64,000 nt of DNA, taken from contig NZ_QMHN01000001.1 in assembly GCF_003313385.1 (NCBI RefSeq), positions 1,568,616 to 1,632,615 on the forward strand, read 5' to 3'. Within the stretch, counting starts at the first letter, position 1. Each line of letters opens with the position of its first letter. A program made the position numbers and the translations under genes. Shown one piece after another: positions 55,530 through 64,000 of this stretch. The notes below the pieces were generated by a model, which had not been told where the DNA came from, did not search any database, and saw only the letters and a list, made by a program, of their open reading frames with translations. The stretch is from Pedobacter chitinilyticus. Its GTDB lineage: Bacteria; Bacteroidota; Bacteroidia; Sphingobacteriales; Sphingobacteriaceae.

Positions 55530-56669
55530 ATGAAAGTTCAATTTGGTATCGATGTCCTGCTAGCAAACCCGCAACCCTACCTACAAGCCCGAATTGGTTT
55601 AGTTTGTAACCAAGCTTCGGTAGCCCAAAACGGCACCAATACCGGGCTAGCACTACAACAATCAGGATTTAACCTCATTAAAATTTTCGGACCAGAACAT
55701 GGTTTTGATACCACTGGCGAAGACGGAAAGTTTATCCATCATCAAATAGACCAACTCACTCAACTGCCCATCATCAGTCTTTATAGCGAAAAACTAGCAC
55801 CTAGCAGAGAAGATCTAGCCGATTTAGATTTGGTCATTGTAGACCTGCCCGATATTGGATCAAGGTTTTACACTTATCTATGGACCATGAGCTATGTAAT
55901 GGAAAGCTGCGAAAAGTACCATACACCCATCTTGATACTAGACAGACCCAATCCAATTGCCAGCCACCTCGAAATGGCCGAAGGACCACTGCTCACTCCT
56001 GCATGTAGTTCTTTCATCGGCCGATTTCCAATACCTATCAATCACCAATGTACCTTTGGCGAGTTGGCACAATACTTTAAGACAATGTACTACCCTCAAC
56101 TAAATTTAGAAGTGCTCCCCATGAAGCACTGGGATAGAACTACCAATACCAACTACCATTTCCACGCCACTTCTCCAGCCATACAAAACAGAGAAGTAAC
56201 TTATATTTACCCTGGTTCTTGTCTTTTCGAAGGCCTAAACATTAACGAAGGACGTGGAACCGATCAAGCTTTCCAACAATTTGGAGCCCCATGGATCAAC
56301 CACCATTTACTGGCTAAAACTGTTGAACAACAATTAACAACAGCAACAATTGAAAAGGTAGCTTACACACCTAGCTTTGGCCTTTATGAAAATGAAGAAT
56401 GTTATGGACTAAAAATTACACCCGTACAGCCAACTCAATTTAAAGCCGTAGCCTATTTCATCAAGTTAATCCAAATCATCCACCAACTATTTCCAGCTGA
56501 ATTGCAGGAAAGAAACTACTTGACCAATGTAAATCCCGACGGCAGTAAACATTTAGACAAACTGCTAGGCGTACCCCATGCCTTCCAAAAAATTATTAAG
56601 GGACAAATAACCACAGCTGTTCCTCAATGGGCAGTTGAAATGGAACCTTACCTTTTGTATAAAAATTAG
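55530..56669 (+). CDS. DUF1343 protein, NamZ-like exo-beta-N-acetylmuramidase
   Basis: 379 residues covering the two-subdomain DUF1343 fold, now known to include the exo-beta-N-acetylmuramidase NamZ. Seen: RIGLVCNQAS and FGPEHGFDTTGEDG with Glu56-His57-Gly58, the likely catalytic element; LVIVDLPDIGSRFYTYLWTM; and VEVLEGLNINEGRGTDQAFQ-like sequence (CLFEGLNINEGRGTDQ). No signal peptide is seen from the ATG at 55530, so the site of action (cytoplasmic recycling or an unseen longer start) is open. It may remove terminal MurNAc from peptidoglycan fragments. Confidence 0.88.
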   Translation: MKVQFGIDVLLANPQPYLQARIGLVCNQASVAQNGTNTGLALQQSGFNLIKIFGPEHGFDTTGEDGKFIHHQIDQLTQLPIISLYSEKLAPSREDLADLDLVIVDLPDIGSRFYTYLWTMSYVMESCEKYHTPILILDRPNPIASHLEMAEGPLLTPACSSFIGRFPIPINHQCTFGELAQYFKTMYYPQLNLEVLPMKHWDRTTNTNYHFHATSPAIQNREVTYIYPGSCLFEGLNINEGRGTDQAFQQFGAPWINHHLLAKTVEQQLTTATIEKVAYTPSFGLYENEECYGLKITPVQPTQFKAVAYFIKLIQIIHQLFPAELQERNYLTNVNPDGSKHLDKLLGVPHAFQKIIKGQITTAVPQWAVEMEPYLLYKN

Positions 56670-56976
56670 TTTAAGCATTAATAAGTTTTTGAAACTTTGC
56701 AAGACTGCATAGCAACAACATAAACCCATTTTGCAATACATTACCAACCAGCACTGCCAATCCCCTCGCCTTTTCAAGGAGAGGGTTAGGGAGAGGTTTA
56801 AATAAAGAACCCTCTCTGCCTCGTAGGCATCTCTCCCTAAAAGAGAGAGAACAGCATTTAACAAAGCACAAACCAGCACCACCAGTCCTCTCTCTTTTCC
56901 AAGGAGAGGGCTAGGGTGAGGTTCATATTTAATTACCCAAGTATTTTGATTATTTTTAAATATCAACCAAATACCT
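56670..56976. repeat. CTCTCC repeat modules upstream of the DUF559 gene
   Basis: Inverted CTCTCC/GGAGAG modules: CCTTTTCAAGGAGAGGGTTA (56770-56789), GGCATCTCTCCCTAAAAGAG and TTTTCCAAGGAGAGGGCTAG. They match the modules after the DUF559 gene. Chance open frames over this region are not called. Confidence 0.83.
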
Positions 56977-57315
56977 ATGGATGCCAAATCATTTCGTAAA
57001 GAATTAAGGAAGAACCAAACTTCCGCTGAAACTGCTTTTTGGAATCTAGTTAGAGCAGGCCATTTTCATCAATTAAAATTTAGGAGACAACATACAATAG
57101 GTAGATACACTGTAGATTTCTATTGTCCAAAATTGAAACTAATCATAGAATTAGACGGAAGCGTTCATGATAACCTAGGGCAAGTACTATACGACGAACA
57201 TAGAGAACAAGTTTTAAAAACACAAGGCTATAAAGTCATTAGACTTGAAAACGACGTTGTATTAAATTATCCAGAAACAGTACTCAATTATTTAGAAGAA
57301 CTATTGTTTAAATAG
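56977..57315 (+). CDS. DUF559 endonuclease-fold protein (VSR-like)
   Basis: 112 residues. The core VDFYCPKLKLIIELDGSVHD carries the PD-(D/E)xK-type acidic residues (Asp47, Glu58, Asp60) plus His64; KNQTSAETAFWNLVRAG is the usual N-terminal helix of DUF559. The family is predicted to be a very-short-patch-repair-like endonuclease, without demonstrated function. The gene is embedded in a repeat cluster, upstream and downstream of which lie the same CTCTCC modules. Compare the GIY-YIG gene at 46636. It may be part of a mobile unit (inference). Confidence 0.9.
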   Translation: MDAKSFRKELRKNQTSAETAFWNLVRAGHFHQLKFRRQHTIGRYTVDFYCPKLKLIIELDGSVHDNLGQVLYDEHREQVLKTQGYKVIRLENDVVLNYPETVLNYLEELLFK

Positions 57316-58009
57316 TATATTTTGTAACCCTCTCTGCCTTCGGCATCTCTCCCTCAAAGGGAGAGAAAAGTGCTTAGCAAAGCAAGTATCAAACCTATTA
57401 GCAACACAATACCAACCAGCACCATCAGTCCTCTCTCCTTCCCAAGGAGAACCTGTTCCGATACTTCGGAAGAGTTAGAGAGAGGTTTAGTATCAAAACC
57501 CTCTCTGTCCTGCAGACATCTATTGATAGGTACGTTATTTATTTTGGTATCAATGAGCTCACTGTGCTTCGGTTCTCCCCCAAAGGGAGAGAAAAGCACT
57601 TGGCAAAGCAAGAATCAAACCTATTAGCAACACAATACCAACTAGCACCATCAGTCCTCTCTCCTTCTCAAGGAGAACCTGTTCCGATACTTCGGAAGAG
57701 TTAGAGAGAGGTTTAGTATCAAAACCCTCTCTGTCCTGCAGACATCTATTGATAAGTATGTTATTCATTTTGGTATCAATGAGCTCACTGTGCTTCGGTT
57801 CTAGCTCAAAGGGAGAGAAAAGCACTTGACAAAGCAAGTATCAAACCTATTAGCAACACAATACCAACCAGCTCCATCAATCCTCTCTCCTTCCCAAGTA
57901 GCACCTGTTCCGATACTTCAGAAGAGTTAGAGAGAGGTTCAAGTAAGTCTATGTGAGGTAAACATTTTTAATTAACAAATAAGCCGTACTTTTACAAAAA
58001 AATAAATCT
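57316..58009. repeat. 226-bp tandem repeats downstream of the DUF559 gene
   Basis: AATCAAACC or ATCAAACCTATTAGCAACAC recurs at 57389, 57615 and 57841 (period exactly 226 bp). Each unit has a CTGTCCTGCAGACATCTATT segment, ATCAATGAGCTC with CACTGTGCTTCGG, and AACCTGTTCCGATACTTCGG with AGAGTTAGAGAGAGG. Three units (the last truncated) fill this 694-bp gap. Open frames within are chance. Confidence 0.92.
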
Positions 58010-58585
58010 ATGGACCGCTTGCAATTCGATTTCAATCAGATTTTATCTACCTCCATGATCTTATTTGCCATCATTGATATCCTGGGCTCTATTCCAGTGA
58101 TCATCTCTTTGCGCAAAAAAGCTGGACACATCCAATCAGAAAAAGCAACCATCGTAGCCACTGCTATCATGATTTTGTTCCTTTTTGGAGGTAAAGCCGT
58201 ATTAAGCGTCATTGGTGTAGATGTGCAATCATTTGCCATTGCAGGTTCACTGGTTATTTTCTTTATTGCTATGGAAATGGTTTTAGGCATCCACTTTTTC
58301 AGGGACGATGCACCTGAAACCGTATCTATTGTGCCCCTTGCCTTCCCTTTAATTGCAGGTGCAGGTTCTTTAACCACTTTATTATCCTTAAAAACCGAAT
58401 ACCGTACCGAAAATATTTTGGTGGGCATCATCCTAAACATGGTGTTTGTTTATTTCGTGCTTAAAAATACGGCTAGGCTCGAAAAGCTGTTGGGCAAAAC
58501 AGGATTAAACGTACTAAGAAAAAGTTTTGGTGTAATTTTACTAGCCATTGCCATTAAACTATTTAGAACCAATACAGGATTATAA
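58010..58585 (+). CDS. MarC family membrane protein
   Basis: 191 residues with six predicted transmembrane helices. LFAIIDILGSIPVI and PLAFPLIAGAGSLTTLLSL are characteristic of the MarC/UPF0056 family. Its function is unsettled; it was once linked to multiple antibiotic resistance but that was not upheld. The ATG at 58010 is preceded by TACTTTTA, a near -7 match. It lies directly after the tandem repeats. Confidence 0.92.
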   Translation: MDRLQFDFNQILSTSMILFAIIDILGSIPVIISLRKKAGHIQSEKATIVATAIMILFLFGGKAVLSVIGVDVQSFAIAGSLVIFFIAMEMVLGIHFFRDDAPETVSIVPLAFPLIAGAGSLTTLLSLKTEYRTENILVGIILNMVFVYFVLKNTARLEKLLGKTGLNVLRKSFGVILLAIAIKLFRTNTGL

Positions 58586-58648
58586 TATTTTCATATAATT
58601 TGTTGCTTATAAAATATTTGTTAATTTTAGTTATCAAATATCTACATT

Positions 58649-58870
58649 ATGGACAACAAAAAAAGAAACAGGGTTGTTTTGTACCCTATGGATCTGAAAC
58701 CTTTTTGTGAAGGTTCTCCTGAATTAGCTGATAAATTATACGAGGAAATAAGAGATCATGTCGGTCTCCGCAAATCAATACCTATAACCACTTTTCACGT
58801 CCGAGACTACCTTAAAATAGATTTGGAAGAAGTCAATAAAGCTATTTTCCCAGATCATGATAAGTCTTAA
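58649..58870 (+). CDS. Small protein of unknown function
   Basis: 73 residues with no recognised family. VVLYPMDLKPFCEGSPELAD, then a mostly helical part (KLYEEIRDHVG) and VRDYLKIDLEEVNKAIF. It is soluble, acidic at the C terminus and without a signal peptide. The codon use and the A/T-rich upstream region are like those of neighbouring genes, which supports it being real. Possibly a small winged or helix-turn-helix-like fold, but this is a guess. Confidence 0.6.
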   Translation: MDNKKRNRVVLYPMDLKPFCEGSPELADKLYEEIRDHVGLRKSIPITTFHVRDYLKIDLEEVNKAIFPDHDKS

Positions 58871-58955
58871 AATGGGCATAAAGCTTAATTAATTGAGTTT
58901 TTCTTTAAAAGATTTCTCTATCAACAAAGATTTATGTTTTGTATAACATTGACTT

Positions 58956-59228
58956 TTGTTCTCCACAACATTACAATTACTAGATGGGGTGAATGCAGGG
59001 GAACTGAAATTTATTTGTAAACGCGATCCCAATGCAGTGTCTTATTCATTTGAATATACGGATAGCCTACGCGATGAAAATACGAAATGGAACTCAAAAG
59101 TAAGCTCTAACACAGAATATACTTTTAAAGGCTTACGTAGCGGAACGCGTATTTATGGAAGAATTAAGATAGTTGGCCGTAAAGATCAACAAGCTAACTC
59201 TGAGGTTTTATCTAGGATGGTACAATGA
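58956..59228 (+). pseudogene. FN3-like domain remnant, 5' part missing
   Basis: About 90 residues in frame from a TTG at 58956. SYSFEYTDSLRDENTKWNSK and TEYTFKGLRSGTRIYGRI look like a fibronectin type III domain (Trp and Tyr core residues). Homologous FN3-containing small proteins normally have an N-terminal region of about 100 residues, absent here; the frame has no good start and no signal peptide. I read it as a decayed or truncated gene. A terminator follows closely. Confidence 0.5.
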
Positions 59229-59252
59229 GAGCGTGTATCATCATTTGATAGG

Positions 59253-59282
59253 CGTCGGCTATGAAAATAGTCGGCGTTTTTT
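59253..59282 (+). terminator. Terminator after the FN3 remnant
   Basis: CGTCGGCTAT (59253-59262) pairs with ATAGTCGGCG (59267-59276) with two G-U pairs and a GAAA loop, followed by TTTTTT (59277-59282). Confidence 0.88.
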
Positions 59283-60045
59283 GCGTATAAGCATCACTCT
59301 TATTCCAAAGTCCAAAGATCTCTCCATAAAGTCAAGATGATGGCACGCACCAGGCCTAAGCAAACATTTAAACTATTGCAGCAACTTCGCTTTGCATCCA
59401 AATATAGCACTTACGCTCATAGTACGTCATCTCGACCGCAGCGGAGAGATCTTTCTACATGCTAATAAATATCACTCCTAGCACTAAATCCAAAGACTTA
59501 ACTTCGTTGAATTTCAATCCCATAAAGTCTAAATGACGGAACATAAGAAGCTGCCTATTGTACCAAAGACTTAATAAAAAGAGTTTCAGATTGTTAATAT
59601 TGATGTTATAGGGTTATTTTTTGGAAGAAACTCAATAAAAACACATGCTTTATTGAGCCACAACTGTAACAATAATTTCGTATATTCATCTAATTAAGAA
59701 ACCCAGTAGATGAACTTATTTGAACAATTTACGGTTTATGTTGGTGCCTTGGCTATTTTGTTTGAGGCCATAAGCTACGTGCGAGGGAAGCTAAAGGGTA
59801 AGCATTAGCTTGTAGCAGCTACGTACAAATAATGTCTCCGCTTCGCGGTTCATTGATTATTTTATTCTTTTTATAATCATTTCAGCCATTCGGACTTAAG
59901 AAAATCTCACTAGTTTTTCCCCTGAATACAGCACTCACTTTCGCAATGAGTCATCTCGACCGTAGCGGAGAGATATCAGTCCAAAAATTTAACTGCGTTG
60001 ATTTTCAATTCTCCATAAAGTCGAGATGACGAGACACCCTATATA
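59283..60045. repeat. Gap with CGTCATCTCGA palindromes
   Basis: GTCATCTCGACCGCAGCGGA (59425) with CTAAATGACGG (near 59530) and GTCATCTCGACCGTAGCGGA (near 59950) with GTCGAGATGACGAG (60019) are two variants of the palindrome family. A 32-codon open frame at 59710 is listed separately. The second element ends shortly before the methyltransferase stop. Confidence 0.8.
59710..59808 (+). CDS. Possible small membrane peptide (32 residues)
   Basis: ATG at 59710 opens MNLFEQFTVYVGALAILFEA, then a basic tail ISYVRGKLKGKH and a TAG stop. It has one hydrophobic helix with an amphipathic start and a positively charged C terminus, a plausible small membrane or toxin-like peptide. Nothing in the neighbourhood supports it besides composition, and it lies between palindromes, so it may be chance. 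Confidence 0.35.
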   Translation: MNLFEQFTVYVGALAILFEAISYVRGKLKGKH

Positions 60046-61215
60046 TTACTCCTGTTCCTTGATCAATCTGGCTACAAACATGCTATCAGCCTTATCATGG
60101 TAACCACCAATCAATTCCTTGCTTTCTAATTTTAAGGGAAAATTCTTTAGCAAATGGGTAACAATGTCTTCGTTTTCTTCTTTAAAAACGGAACAGGTCA
60201 TATAAATTAACGGCTTACCTGGTTTTAAGTATTTTACTACATTCTCTGCAATGGCCATTTGTAGCTTTGCATAGTTAGCCACTTTATATGCTTCAAAAAA
60301 ATAGAGCATTTCAGGCGTACGTCCCCAAGTGCCAGCGCCCGAGCAAGGTGCATCCAGCAAAATACCATCAAATTCGTAATGGTGCAATATCTGGTCGTTA
60401 TTCTGTAACAGATCAATTGCTTTTTTCTGGTAATCCTTAATGCCTGCCAATTGGAAACGTTCCTGCAGGTTGCCCAAACTGGTTTCCCTTAAATCGCTTG
60501 CCAATAGTTTCACTTTGGGCTCTAAGCTGTGTATCAATAAGGATTTACCTCCTGATGCCGCACAGCAATCCCACCAGTACTCATAAGGTTTAGGCTTAAA
60601 ATAGTTCCCAGTTTTTTGTGAAGAGAAATCCTGTACCTGATACAAACGAGCATCATCAATAATTTGCTCCAACTTAGTACCATTAGGCAAGGCCAAAGTG
60701 GTATCAGAAAGTTCTTTCACAGGCACACCTGCTTCTTCTAACTTCGCTTTAATGGCAGGTAAATGAGTTTCCTTTACACGGATAAACAAATCAGGCTGTG
60801 TAAATAATGAAAGTAAAAACTCCTGCTGGTCTATTCCTTCCGATAGTTCCTTGCTAAAAGGAAAAACATCTTTTAACTGAAAGTTCGGATATTGCGCCTT
60901 TACTATCGCGATTTTATCGGTAATTGAGGCGGTAATGTGTTGATCTGCTGTAGGAAAAACATGTTGGGTAATTAAGCTCAGGTCATTGTTGCACAAAAAA
61001 TCTGCAACAGCTAAACGCGCTATTGCAGGCAAATCTGAAAGTGCTTTTCCTAGTCTAAAATAACTATAAATATATCTACTGGCCCATCTCCTATCTGATG
61101 AACCCATTTGTTTGTTTTGTTTAAAATACACAACCAAATGCCTATGCAAAGGCAATTTGCCATCGTAACTAGCTAAAACCTGCTCAAATGCTCTGATGTG
61201 ATGGTGTACTTTCAT
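60046..61215 (-). CDS. RsmB/NOP family RNA m5C methyltransferase
   Basis: 389 residues. SAM-binding Rossmann fold with WWDCCAASGGKSLLIHSLEP, DLRETSLGNLQERF and DAPCSGAGTWGRTPEM, plus the second conserved cysteine in MTCSVFKEENEDIV; two cysteines are typical of the m5C RNA methyltransferases. The N-terminal part (about 1-150) is helical, similar to a NusB-like or family-specific region. The RNA target (16S rRNA or tRNA) cannot be told. It is preceded by a 164-bp gap and uses ATG 61215. Confidence 0.92.
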   Translation of the reverse strand: MKVHHHIRAFEQVLASYDGKLPLHRHLVVYFKQNKQMGSSDRRWASRYIYSYFRLGKALSDLPAIARLAVADFLCNNDLSLITQHVFPTADQHITASITDKIAIVKAQYPNFQLKDVFPFSKELSEGIDQQEFLLSLFTQPDLFIRVKETHLPAIKAKLEEAGVPVKELSDTTLALPNGTKLEQIIDDARLYQVQDFSSQKTGNYFKPKPYEYWWDCCAASGGKSLLIHSLEPKVKLLASDLRETSLGNLQERFQLAGIKDYQKKAIDLLQNNDQILHHYEFDGILLDAPCSGAGTWGRTPEMLYFFEAYKVANYAKLQMAIAENVVKYLKPGKPLIYMTCSVFKEENEDIVTHLLKNFPLKLESKELIGGYHDKADSMFVARLIKEQE

Positions 61216-61379
61216 TAGTTGTTTAGTTGGTTTGTTTTTTGGTTGTTTGGCTCATTTGAAACTACCCTGCCAACCTTCTTTTTTGTTCTTTGACTCTCAT
61301 CCAAGTTACTGATAAGTGACAGATCGCTTCTTCGTTCCTCCTCGCAATGACGAAAAAGGAAGCGCTAAGGCTCCCTTGC
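61216..61379. other. Gap between methyltransferase and lipoprotein genes
   Basis: 164 bp. T/G-rich words (GTTTGTTTTTTGGTTGTTTG) lie next to the methyltransferase start, then a half palindrome GTTCCTCCTCGCAATGACGA. No gene is seen. Confidence 0.6.
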
Positions 61380-62570
61380 CTAATCTACTTGATTTAACGA
61401 TAAATTCTTATACTGTAGCATCATTAAATGTTGGTTATAAAAACCATATTCGGCATCATAGCCAAAATCAAAATCGTTGTGTAAGCCCTTATAGTCCTCT
61501 TTCACTAAAAAATCGAGATAGTTTAAACCATGTTTGGCCATTAGCTTTCCGAAATAATAGCCTGTATCAAATCCTTTAAAGGCATATTCTGTAGGTTCAA
61601 ATTCATATTTAGCTCTATAGGCCCTAATAAAATCTACCACAGGTTTGCTTTTGTAATCGATATGGTACGAGCTACTTAATACCGTTTGCAGATTTTGCAA
61701 TTGATCGATATTGTATGTTTGTTTTGCCCAGTTTGGATGTCCGAACAATTGTATAGGATACCCAGCTACATTTTTTAATCGATAAAGCTTGGTTAAACTT
61801 GGACTCACAAACCGTGTATCATCTGAGCAAAGGATCACGGCATATTTCTTTCCTTTTACCATCTTGGTTTCGAATACATATGTTGAAGTAAACTCTTGCA
61901 CGATGAAATTCGGGTACTGTTTTGCAAATTGCTTTTTAATAGGTGCAGCAAATTGCTCGTCAGAAGATTTTTTGGTATTGATCAATACGACAATGCTTTG
62001 GTCGGCCTCGTATTTCTTGGCAATGTAATCAGCTACCTTAGCTCCGTGTTGGTCAATGTTATTAACGATTGAAATGAGGTAGGGATTGTTAAACTCTGCA
62101 GGTTTTGAAGCTGCCAAAGGCGATACCATAGGCATTTTGTTAGCTTCGGAAAACGGCGCCATGTATTTAACCCCATCAGGAAAAATAGGACCAATAATTA
62201 AATTGCTAGTCTTTACGGCTTCTCTTTTACTTAAGGCCGCCAATTGACTGTTATTATCCCTGCTATCGAAAATGTTTACCTTAAAATTTAATCCCTCGTT
62301 AGCGGCAGAGTCAATACCCAACATTAAACCCTGATAAAAATCAAGTGCCATATCAGCTTTGCCTATTTGTGCCTTGGTAACGGTTTTTAAATTAAACTGG
62401 TTAAGTTGAAAGGGGATGAAAACACTGATGTTGCCTTGTGTAAACTTTGCAACAGGCTTTTTTTCAACAGGTTTAGCCGGGGCTGTTGCCACCGGCTTAG
62501 TTATTTTTGGCGAACACGCAGCAAATACTACGATGAAAACTAATAAGCTTAAAAGCTTATTCCCACTCAA
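61380..62570 (-). CDS. Periplasmic-binding-fold (type I) lipoprotein
   Basis: 396 residues from a TTG at 62570, giving [20 protein letters not shown], a good lipoprotein signal; an ATG at 62606 would overlap guaA by 50 bp. The mature part (about 60-390) resembles type I periplasmic binding proteins of the branched-chain amino acid/LppC kind: [32 protein letters not shown] and [16 protein letters not shown]. Probable roles include ligand sensing or a peptidoglycan-enzyme activator like LpoA; no transporter genes are near. It overlaps the guaA end by 14 bp, so the two are co-transcribed. Confidence 0.83.
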   Translation of the reverse strand: MSGNKLLSLLVFIVVFAACSPKITKPVATAPAKPVEKKPVAKFTQGNISVFIPFQLNQFNLKTVTKAQIGKADMALDFYQGLMLGIDSAANEGLNFKVNIFDSRDNNSQLAALSKREAVKTSNLIIGPIFPDGVKYMAPFSEANKMPMVSPLAASKPAEFNNPYLISIVNNIDQHGAKVADYIAKKYEADQSIVVLINTKKSSDEQFAAPIKKQFAKQYPNFIVQEFTSTYVFETKMVKGKKYAVILCSDDTRFVSPSLTKLYRLKNVAGYPIQLFGHPNWAKQTYNIDQLQNLQTVLSSSYHIDYKSKPVVDFIRAYRAKYEFEPTEYAFKGFDTGYYFGKLMAKHGLNYLDFLVKEDYKGLHNDFDFGYDAEYGFYNQHLMMLQYKNLSLNQVD

Positions 62571-64000
62571 TAGTTGCTGGCGGTTTCGAACTGATATCAT
62601 ATACAACTCGGTTAATTCCTTTTACTTTATTAATAATTTCATTGGATATTTTAGCGAGCACTGGATAAGGCAAATGGCACCAATCAGCGGTCATTCCATC
62701 TAAGGATTCTACAGCTCTTAAAGCAATCACATTTTCGTAAGTACGCTCATCGCCCATTACCCCTACTGAACGTACGGGTAAGAAGATAGCTCCAGCTTGC
62801 CAAATTTGGTCGTACAAACCAGCATCTTTTAAGTTTTGGATATAGATGTGATCAGCTTCTTGTAATATCGCAATTTTCTCTGCAGTTACCTCTCCTATGA
62901 TACGGATTCCCAAACCTGGACCTGGGAAAGGATGTCTGCCTAAGATAAACGATTCTAAGCCCAAAGTGTTTCCTACTCTGCGCACTTCATCTTTAAATAG
63001 AGTTTTTAACGGCTCTACTACTTTAAGTTTCATAAAGTCTGGCAAACCACCTACGTTGTGATGCGACTTAATGGTTGCCGACGGTCCCTTTACAGAAACT
63101 GACTCGATTACATCAGGGTAAATCGTACCTTGTGCTAACCATTTTACATCTTGTATTTGGTGTGCTTCATCATCAAATACTTCGATAAATACACGACCAA
63201 TAATTTTACGTTTCTTTTCTGGATCTTCAACGCCTGCTAGCTCACTTAAAAATCTGTCCTTGGCATCAACACCTTTAATATTTAAACCGAAGTCTTTGTA
63301 TTGCTCTAATACACTTTCGTATTCATTTTTACGCAACAAGCCGTTATCTACAAATATGCAGTGAAGGTTTTTACCAATGGCTTTGTGCAACAATACCGCA
63401 GCTACACTACTGTCTACACCACCCGAAAGTGCTAAAACGACTTTATCATCTCCCAACTGGGCTTTCAAATCAACAATGGTGGTTTCGGCAAAAGCATCTG
63501 AAGTCCAATCTTGAACACAACCGCAAATACCAACCAAGAAATTGTTCAATAATGTTTTACCGTCGATACTGTGGGTTACTTCTGGATGGAATTGAATAGC
63601 GTAGGTTTCTTCGCCTTTTACTTGATAGCCTGCTACTTTTACTTCTGGGGTACTGGCAATGATTTCGAAATGCTCAGGTACTTGAGTAATGGAGTCGCCG
63701 TGGCTCATCCATACCTGCGAGTCAACCAAAATGCCTTTAAACAAAGGGTTTTCATTATTCACGAAGCTCAAGTTAGCTCTACCGTACTCTCTAGTGGCCG
63801 ATGCCTCTACATTTCCTCCACCTTGTTGTGCGATAAACTGCGCTCCATAACAAACTGCCAATAATGGATAGCCTTTAAAGAGGTTCAAATCTACAAAAGG
63901 TGCATCTTCTTGACGTACCGAGAATGGACTACCCGAAAGAATAACTCCTTTTACGGCAGAATCTAGTTCTGGAATGTGGTTAAATGGATGAATTTCGCAG
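62557..64000 (-). CDS. guaA: GMP synthase (glutamine-hydrolysing), 5' end outside window
   Basis: Converts XMP to GMP with glutamine and ATP. The frame is open to the right edge, so the N terminus is missing by roughly 30 residues; a TTG at 63888 is not the start. Seen: glutaminase domain with [12 protein letters not shown] (Cys nucleophile) and [11 protein letters not shown] (His/Glu), then the ATP-pyrophosphatase P-loop [17 protein letters not shown] and the dimerisation domain ending [11 protein letters not shown]. About 481 residues are visible, consistent with a full length near 510. It is translationally coupled to the following lipoprotein. Confidence 0.97.
   Translation of the reverse strand, partial: CEIHPFNHIPELDSAVKGVILSGSPFSVRQEDAPFVDLNLFKGYPLLAVCYGAQFIAQQGGGNVEASATREYGRANLSFVNNENPLFKGILVDSQVWMSHGDSITQVPEHFEIIASTPEVKVAGYQVKGEETYAIQFHPEVTHSIDGKTLLNNFLVGICGCVQDWTSDAFAETTIVDLKAQLGDDKVVLALSGGVDSSVAAVLLHKAIGKNLHCIFVDNGLLRKNEYESVLEQYKDFGLNIKGVDAKDRFLSELAGVEDPEKKRKIIGRVFIEVFDDEAHQIQDVKWLAQGTIYPDVIESVSVKGPSATIKSHHNVGGLPDFMKLKVVEPLKTLFKDEVRRVGNTLGLESFILGRHPFPGPGLGIRIIGEVTAEKIAILQEADHIYIQNLKDAGLYDQIWQAGAIFLPVRSVGVMGDERTYENVIALRAVESLDGMTADWCHLPYPVLAKISNEIINKVKGINRVVYDISSKPPATIEWE

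Noticed and set aside
57354..57837. Several 85-92-codon open frames on both strands
   Set aside because: They are translations of the 226-bp tandem repeat.
57325..57940. Tandem units considered as a CRISPR array
   Set aside because: The unit is 226 bp with no short repeat-spacer pattern and no cas genes.
62571..62606. ATG at 62606 as start of the lipoprotein gene
   Set aside because: It overlaps guaA by 50 bp and puts extra residues ahead of a signal peptide; the TTG at 62570 fits better, though the ATG remains possible.
1..64000. tRNA or rRNA genes
   Set aside because: No cloverleaf or TTCRANYC-type element was seen in the gaps; a program such as tRNAscan-SE would settle it.

Overview
The window reads as chromosomal DNA of a Bacteroidota, most likely Sphingobacteriaceae (Pedobacter-like). 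The reasons are SusC/SusD pairs, type IX secretion (T9SS) C-terminal signals, PorP/SprF, TAnnTTTG -7 boxes, almost no Shine-Dalgarno sequences, frequent TTG/GTG starts, and a compact zeaxanthin gene cluster. The genus is inference from gene style. No rRNA, tRNA, CRISPR array, prophage or IS element was recognised by eye.

Layout. 1-1.4 kb: C-terminal part of a SprB-repeat T9SS surface protein. 1.5-4.2 kb (minus): two small lipoproteins and an L,D-transpeptidase. 4.3-12.6 kb (plus): a complete histidine operon hisG-D-C-B-H-A-F-IE, preceded by a promoter and a 19-residue leader peptide with six histidines, and interrupted between genes by palindromic repeats. 12.8-17.8 kb (minus): crtI-crtB-(unknown)-idi-(SRPBCC)-crtZ-lycopene cyclase, giving zeaxanthin from GGPP; a MerR/cobalamin-binding regulator with the CarH photoreceptor residues lies just upstream, divergent from a WD40 gene. 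19.9-35.7 kb (minus): a surface nutrient locus with a BNR/sialidase-like T9SS protein, an FG-GAP protein, SusC, SusD, a DUF5017 lipoprotein, an InlB-repeat protein with a type B T9SS tail, PorP/SprF and a serine hydrolase. 36-39.1 kb: DUF3820 gene, then a TonB-dependent receptor behind a TPP riboswitch that carries an unusual 86-nt insertion. 39.7-43.1 kb: small DinB-like, DUF1801, lipoprotein and VOC genes. 43.5-46.2 kb: valS. 46.6-49.1 kb: GIY-YIG protein, aquaporin and a small membrane protein. 49.4-53 kb: BtuB-like receptor divergent from a MocR regulator. 53.4-59.2 kb: ettA, DUF1343 (NamZ-like), DUF559 nuclease, MarC, a small unknown and an FN3 remnant. 60-64 kb (minus): guaA (5' end outside), a periplasmic-binding-fold lipoprotein, and an RsmB/NOP methyltransferase.

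Between genes the window is very rich in repeats of several families: palindromes beginning CGTCATTTCGA or CGTCATTGCGA, a CCTCGTAGGTTTT hairpin, a family pairing CTCTCC...GGAGAG blocks with ATCAATGAGCTC, a CCCAACTCGATTGGG hairpin family, a CTTAATGTCCCTTCATGCC family, and low-complexity stretches of 7-10-bp words at gene borders. Two small nuclease genes (GIY-YIG and DUF559) sit inside two of these repeat clusters. The best candidates for new biology are the riboswitch insertion, the CarH-like light control of carotenoids with a shared TTAAACAA motif, the his leader, the repeat-nuclease associations and the SusCD/T9SS locus.
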